Below are positions 60,031 through 64,000 of a DNA stretch of 64,000 nt, one piece after another; positions within the stretch are counted from its first letter, which is position 1; every line of letters starts with the position of its first letter. The DNA lies in contig NZ_CP108538.1 in the NCBI RefSeq assembly GCF_035994185.1, positions 2,914,001 through 2,978,000 of the forward strand, written 5' to 3'. Position numbers and translations under genes: made by a program. Under the pieces are notes generated by a model that saw only the letters and a program-made list of their open reading frames with translations, did not search any database and was not told the DNA's origin. Source of the stretch: Streptomyces sp. NBC_01217 (GTDB taxonomy: Bacteria; Actinomycetota; Actinomycetes; Streptomycetales; Streptomycetaceae).

Positions 60031-60864
60031 ATGCGCAGTTACCAGCCGGACCTGACCCCGCCGTGGAAGAAGTCCGCCCCCGTTCCCGAGGTCCCCGCCG
60101 AGCCCGATCTGGTCGTGGAGGAGGTCTCCACCGGCTTCTGCGGTGCGGTGATCCGCTGCGAGAAGACGGCCCAGGGTCCGACGGTGACCCTGGAGGACCG
60201 CTTCGGCAAGCACCGGGTGTTCCCGATGGAGCCGCGCGGATTCCTGCTGGAGGGCCGGGTGGTCACGCTCGTACGCCCGTCGGCGGCCGCTCCCACGCGC
60301 CCCGCACGCACGGCCTCGGGCTCGGTCGCGGTACCCGGGGCGCGCGCCCGGGTGGCGCGGGCCGGCCGGATCTATGTGGAGGGCCGCCACGACGCGGAGC
60401 TGGTCGAGCGCGTCTGGGGTGACGATCTGCGGATCGAGGGCGTGGTCGTCGAGTACCTGGAGGGCATCGACGACCTCCCGGCCATCGTGCGCGCCTTCTC
60501 CCCCGGTCCGGACGCCAGACTGGGCGTCCTGGTCGACCACCTGGTCCCCGGCTCCAAGGAGTCCCGCATCGCCGAGCAGGTCTCGGACGGATACGTACTG
60601 GTGGTGGGCCACCCGTACATCGACGTCTGGGAGGCGGTGAAGCCGTCGTCCGTCGGCATCCCCGCCTGGCCGGTGATCCCGCGCGGCCAGGACTGGAAGA
60701 CGGGCGTGTGCCGCGCACTGGCCTGGCCGGAGAACACGGGCGCGGCCTGGCAGCGCATCCTGTCCACGGTCCACTCCTACCGCGACCTGGAGCCGTCGCT
60801 GCTGGGTTCGATGGAACACCTGATCGACTTCGTGACAGCGCCCGGATCCAGCCCTTCCGACTGA
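60031..60864 (+). CDS. DUF3097-like conserved actinobacterial protein
   Basis: A 277-residue soluble protein. It has EVSTGFCGAVIRCEKTAQGPTVTLEDRFGKHRVFPMEPRGFLLEGRVVTLVRP in the first half, then ARAGRIYVEGRHDAELVERVWGDDLRIEGVVVEYLEGIDDLPAIV (Toprim-like in style) and HPYIDVWEAVKPSSVG. I recall this as DUF3097; function is unknown, possibly nucleic-acid related given the Toprim resemblance. ATG 60031 lies exactly 6 nt after TATCGT, probably leaderless. It follows the MBL gene by 25 nt. Confidence 0.78.
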   Translation: MRSYQPDLTPPWKKSAPVPEVPAEPDLVVEEVSTGFCGAVIRCEKTAQGPTVTLEDRFGKHRVFPMEPRGFLLEGRVVTLVRPSAAAPTRPARTASGSVAVPGARARVARAGRIYVEGRHDAELVERVWGDDLRIEGVVVEYLEGIDDLPAIVRAFSPGPDARLGVLVDHLVPGSKESRIAEQVSDGYVLVVGHPYIDVWEAVKPSSVGIPAWPVIPRGQDWKTGVCRALAWPENTGAAWQRILSTVHSYRDLEPSLLGSMEHLIDFVTAPGSSPSD

Positions 60865-60900
60865 CCTTTCAGCCCCTTTGGCGTTTGAGGAGCGGGGGTC

Positions 60901-60917
60901 CGGGGGCAGCGCCCCCG
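60901..60917. terminator. Terminator between the DUF3097-like gene and hemW
   Basis: CGGGGGC-AGC-GCCCCCG, a 7-bp stem, follows a GGCGTTTGAGGAGCGGGGGTC stretch of the recurrent streptomycete intergenic motif. It serves two convergent genes. Confidence 0.65.
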
Positions 60918-60922
60918 CCCCC

Positions 60923-62155
60923 TCAGTCCACCAGGTCCCGCACCACCGCATCCGCCAACAAGCGCCCCCGCAAGGTAAGCACCGCCCGCCCCTGCTCGTA
61001 CGGACCAGGCTCCAGCAGCCCGTCCGCCAGAGCGCGCCGGGAGGCGGCCAGCCCCGCCGGTTCCAGCAGTGACAACGGGCACCCGTCCGCGAGCCGCAGC
61101 TCCAGCAGGATCCGCTCGACCCGCCGGTCCTCGGCGGAGAGGATCTCGCGTCCGGCCCCCGGCGACCGCCCCTCGGCCAGCGCCTGCGCGTACGCCCCCG
61201 GATGCTTCACATTCCACCAGCGCACCCCGCCGACGTGGCTGTGCGCCCCCGGCCCGGCGCCCCACCAGTCGGCGCCACGCCAGTACAGCTCGTTGTGCAG
61301 GCACCGGCCCTCGGGCGTACGGGCCCAGTTCGACACCTCGTACCAGGAGAAGCCCGCAGCGGCCATCGCCTCGTCCGCGATCAGATACCGGTCGGCGTGG
61401 GCGTCGTCATCGGTCATCGGGATCTCGCCGCGCCGGATCCGCCGCGCCAGCTGCGTGCCCTCCTCGACGATCAGCGCGTACGCCGACACATGGTCCGGCC
61501 CCGCCCCGATCGCCGCGTCCAGCGAGGCACGCCAGTCGTCGTCGGACTCCCCGGGAGTGCCGTAGATCAGATCGAGATTGACGTGCTCGAAGCCCGCTGC
61601 CCTCGCCTCCGCGACGCATGCCTCGGGCCGCCCCGGCGTATGCGTACGGTCCAGGATCTTCAGTACGTGCTGCCGCGCGCTCTGCATCCCGAACGAGATC
61701 CGGTTGAACCCACCCTCCCGCAGCTCGGCCAGATAGGCCGGACCGACGGACTCCGGATTGGCCTCGGTGGTGATCTCGGCATCGTCCGCGAGCCCGAACT
61801 CCTCGCGGATCGCCCCCAGCATCCGTACGAGATCCCCGGCGGCCAGCAGGGTCGGCGTACCGCCGCCGACGAAGACCGTACGGACCGTACGCGGATCATC
61901 GCCGAGGACCTTCCGGGCCTGGCGGACCTCGCCGATCAGATGGGCGGCGTAGTTGTCCCTGGAGGCCAGCGCACCGCCGGAGCCGCGCAGCTCGGTGGCG
62001 GTGTAGGTGTTGAAGTCGCAGTAGCCGCAGCGGGTCGCGCAGTAGGGCACATGCAGGTAGAAGCCGAGCGGCCGGTCGGCGGCGCCTTCCAGGGCATGGC
62101 GGGGCAGCGCCCCGTCGTCGGGTACGGGTTCACCATCGGGCAGTACGGAAGGCAT
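60923..62155 (-). CDS. hemW: HemW heme chaperone (radical SAM)
   Basis: A 410-residue radical-SAM protein, related to HemN but acting in heme delivery rather than as coproporphyrinogen oxidase. The iron-sulfur motif is CATRCGYC (Cys39, 43, 46). VFVGGGTPTLL and ANPESVG bind SAM, and HNELYW near residue 290 is the HNxxYW motif of HemW. The C-terminal domain completes the HemN_C-like fold. ATG 62155 is preferred because CACAAT lies 7 nt before it; an ATG three codons upstream is in frame. It is convergent with the DUF3097-like gene. Confidence 0.93.
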   Translation of the reverse strand: MPSVLPDGEPVPDDGALPRHALEGAADRPLGFYLHVPYCATRCGYCDFNTYTATELRGSGGALASRDNYAAHLIGEVRQARKVLGDDPRTVRTVFVGGGTPTLLAAGDLVRMLGAIREEFGLADDAEITTEANPESVGPAYLAELREGGFNRISFGMQSARQHVLKILDRTHTPGRPEACVAEARAAGFEHVNLDLIYGTPGESDDDWRASLDAAIGAGPDHVSAYALIVEEGTQLARRIRRGEIPMTDDDAHADRYLIADEAMAAAGFSWYEVSNWARTPEGRCLHNELYWRGADWWGAGPGAHSHVGGVRWWNVKHPGAYAQALAEGRSPGAGREILSAEDRRVERILLELRLADGCPLSLLEPAGLAASRRALADGLLEPGPYEQGRAVLTLRGRLLADAVVRDLVD

Positions 62156-62258
62156 ACCGCCCATTGTGACTCGCCGCCGCGGATCCCCGGGCCATGCCCA
62201 TGATCACGCAGACCGCCCGCCCCGTCCTCCCCTGGGAGGGCGCCTCCAGAAGGGCGCC

Positions 62259-64000
62259 TCACCCGGCCTGCAACACCAGCAACGCCAGATCGTCATCCGG
62301 CGGCCGCTCGGCGAATTCGTGCACGGCCCGCTTGATCCGGTCCGCGATCCCGTCCGCCGACAGACCGGTGCAGTCGGCCAGCGCCATGGCCAGACCGTCC
62401 CCGTCGTCGAACATCAGCGCCCCGGAGCGCCGCTCCGTCACCCCGTCCGTGACGCACAGCAGGCTGTCGCCCGGCGCCAGCTCGAAGCTCTGGCTCTCGT
62501 ACGCGACGTCGTCGAAGATCCCGAGCAGCATCTGCGGCTCGGCGGCCGGGCGCACCTCGCCGCCGGGCCGCAGCAGCAGCGGCAGCGGGTGGCCGGCGCT
62601 GGCCAGGGTGCAGCGAACACCGCCGCCGGGCAGCGGCACCAGTTCTCCGTACAGCAGGGAGAGGAAGCGTGACTGCCCGGTGTCCGCCGTCTGCTGGCCG
62701 CCCGCCGCGGCCACCATGAGCGCGGCCGCCTCGGCGGCCTCCATCGCGTCGTCGAGGAGCAGCCGGTTGAGCCGGTCCAGCACCTCGCCTACGCCGAAGC
62801 CCTCGCGGGCCAGCAGCCGCAGCCAGGGCCGGGCGAGACCGGTGACGACGGCCGCCTCGGGGCCGCTGCCCTGCACATCGCCGAGGACGAAGCACCAGCG
62901 GTCGCCGGGGCACGGGAAGATGTCGTAGAAGTCACCGCCGACGACTCCGTCGTCGCTGGGTTCGTACACCAGCGAGCTGGTGACGCCGGGTATGTCGGCG
63001 ACCTTGCTGGGCAGCAGTGCCCGCTGCAGGATGCGGCTGATGGTGGCCTGCCGGGTGTACGCGCGGGCGGCGCCGACGGCCAGGCCGACACGGCGTACGA
63101 AGTCCTCGATCAGGGCGGTCACTTCGTCGGGTACGCGTGCCGTGCCCTCCCTGGCGAGGAGTACGGCGCCGAGTGTGCGGCCTCCCGAGGTGATCCGGTA
63201 GGCGAGGGCGGACCCGGTGCGCCCGTCGGATTCCGCTTCCGTGCCGTCCTCCTCGCCACCGGGCCAGGGCATGGAGACGGGGCCCGTACCCACCCGCTCG
63301 GGCAGCCGGATCGGGCCCTGCTCCAGCACCGTGCGCAGCTGCCCGGTCTCGGCCTCGTCCCGGTGCCAGACGCTGGCGAGCCGGGGGACGGCCGAGGGGC
63401 CGCCGTTCTCGGGTTCCAGCCAGATCGCGCACCAGTCGGCGAGCCTGGGCACCAGTAACTGCCCGGCGAGCGCCGCGACGATGTCCTCGTCGAGCTGGCC
63501 GGCGAGCAGGTCCGACGCCTCGGCGAGGAACGAGAGCGCGCCGCGGCCCGCCCAGTCCGCGTCGTCGCGCAGGGCGCGCCGGGCGCTGGGGGCGAGCAGC
63601 TCGGCGGCGCGCAGCCCCTGCTGGAAGCCGGGCTCGGCCGACGGTTCGGGAAACGGGTTCCAGTCGTCGACCGGGAGCCGGGCCCAGACGGTCTTGAGGC
63701 CGGTGCGGTAGGTGATGCCCCAGCGCTCGGCGAGGGTGCCGACGAGCTGGAGCCCGCGACCGTACTCCGCGGGCTCCTCGGGGCCGGCGGGGGCCTCGCC
63801 CTCCGCCTCTTCCGCCGCGCCGCCCGCCTCCGGGCGTTCGCTGCGCACGGCGCGGGCCGGGTGGTGGTCGGAGACCTCCAGCACCAGGGCCGCGGCCTCG
63901 TCCTCGGCGGCCTCCTCCAGCCGGCAGAGCAGCTCGACATGGGTCCCGGCGTGCACGACCGCGTTGGTGACCAGTTCGCTGACGACGACCGAGGCGTCAT
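62259..64000 (-). CDS. HATPase-GAF-PP2C (SpoIIE-type) regulator, 3' part (runs off the right edge)
   Basis: At least 580 residues are visible, entering at the right edge inside an anti-sigma-type ATPase domain (SELVTNAVVHAGTHVELLC is the N box). A GAF-like domain follows. The C-terminal ~230 residues are a SpoIIE/PP2C phosphatase: VGGDFYDIFPCPGDRWCFVLGDVQGSGPEAAVVTGLARPWLR with metal-binding Asp residues, LYGELVPLPGGGVRCTLASAGHPLPLLL, and DSLLCVTDGVTERR, ending ERPPDDDLALLVLQAG. Such proteins control partner-switching sigma factors, acting as kinase and phosphatase on an anti-anti-sigma factor. The N-terminus is outside the window. Confidence 0.9.
   Translation of the reverse strand, partial: DASVVVSELVTNAVVHAGTHVELLCRLEEAAEDEAAALVLEVSDHHPARAVRSERPEAGGAAEEAEGEAPAGPEEPAEYGRGLQLVGTLAERWGITYRTGLKTVWARLPVDDWNPFPEPSAEPGFQQGLRAAELLAPSARRALRDDADWAGRGALSFLAEASDLLAGQLDEDIVAALAGQLLVPRLADWCAIWLEPENGGPSAVPRLASVWHRDEAETGQLRTVLEQGPIRLPERVGTGPVSMPWPGGEEDGTEAESDGRTGSALAYRITSGGRTLGAVLLAREGTARVPDEVTALIEDFVRRVGLAVGAARAYTRQATISRILQRALLPSKVADIPGVTSSLVYEPSDDGVVGGDFYDIFPCPGDRWCFVLGDVQGSGPEAAVVTGLARPWLRLLAREGFGVGEVLDRLNRLLLDDAMEAAEAAALMVAAAGGQQTADTGQSRFLSLLYGELVPLPGGGVRCTLASAGHPLPLLLRPGGEVRPAAEPQMLLGIFDDVAYESQSFELAPGDSLLCVTDGVTERRSGALMFDDGDGLAMALADCTGLSADGIADRIKRAVHEFAERPPDDDLALLVLQAG

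Overview
This 64 kb window is high-GC chromosomal DNA of a Streptomyces-type actinomycete. Coding sequences have strongly GC-biased third positions, many starts are GTG, and the long open frames antisense to real genes are typical of such DNA. The gene order (dnaG, dgt, ppdK, dusB, glyS, znuACB-zur, uppS, recO, leuA, era, ybeY, phoH, dnaJ-hrcA, hemW) looks like conserved core chromosome of that genus. This is inferred from the sequence; no database search was done.

Layout. 1-14 kb: 5' end of dnaG, a ferredoxin-reductase-like flavoprotein, dGTPase, a HAD phosphatase, small conserved proteins (one broken by a stop codon), cutA, an FMN reductase behind a MerR-type promoter, a secreted Ser-rich protein paired with a class F-like sortase, a TSUP permease, an SDR, a VOC protein and an ArsR-type regulator. 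14-25 kb: pyruvate phosphate dikinase, dusB and an efflux MFS gene. Next comes a scar of a divergent XRE/MmyB regulator-MFS pair whose 5' halves are gone and whose MFS remnant is split by a TnpB insertion sequence that also carries a small Arc-type DNA-binding gene. glyS follows. 25-29 kb: zinc uptake operon znuACB and its regulator zur, with two Zur-box-like sites over the promoter. 29-39 kb: YcxB-like protein, uppS, recO, an MMPL/two-component operon, a zinc-ribbon/TerB protein, leuA with a Leu-rich leader peptide, and a protealysin-like M4 protease next to an emfourin-like inhibitor.

39-46 kb is the phoH-ybeY-CBS-MmcQ-deaminase-like-era group. It is interrupted by decayed WxL-domain and DUF916 cell-surface genes, and a 31 bp duplicate of the era 3' end lies beyond era. 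45-64 kb: PfkB kinase, MFS permease, adenine-deaminase-like enzyme, RNase Z, HIT protein, tricorn-like S41 peptidase, a lipoprotein, rsmE, a nitronate monooxygenase-like protein, dnaJ-hrcA behind a CIRCE element, an MBL-fold protein, a DUF3097-like protein, hemW, and the 3' part of a HATPase-GAF-PP2C regulator that runs off the right edge.

The most informative parts are the TnpB/Arc element with its reconstructable target, the WxL/DUF916 graveyard next to era, the protease-inhibitor pair, the sortase locus with competing hairpins, and several well-resolved control sites (Zur, CIRCE, leu attenuator, MerR-type). Many starts appear leaderless, with a TANNNT box 6-7 nt before the start codon. No rRNA, tRNA or CRISPR array was found.
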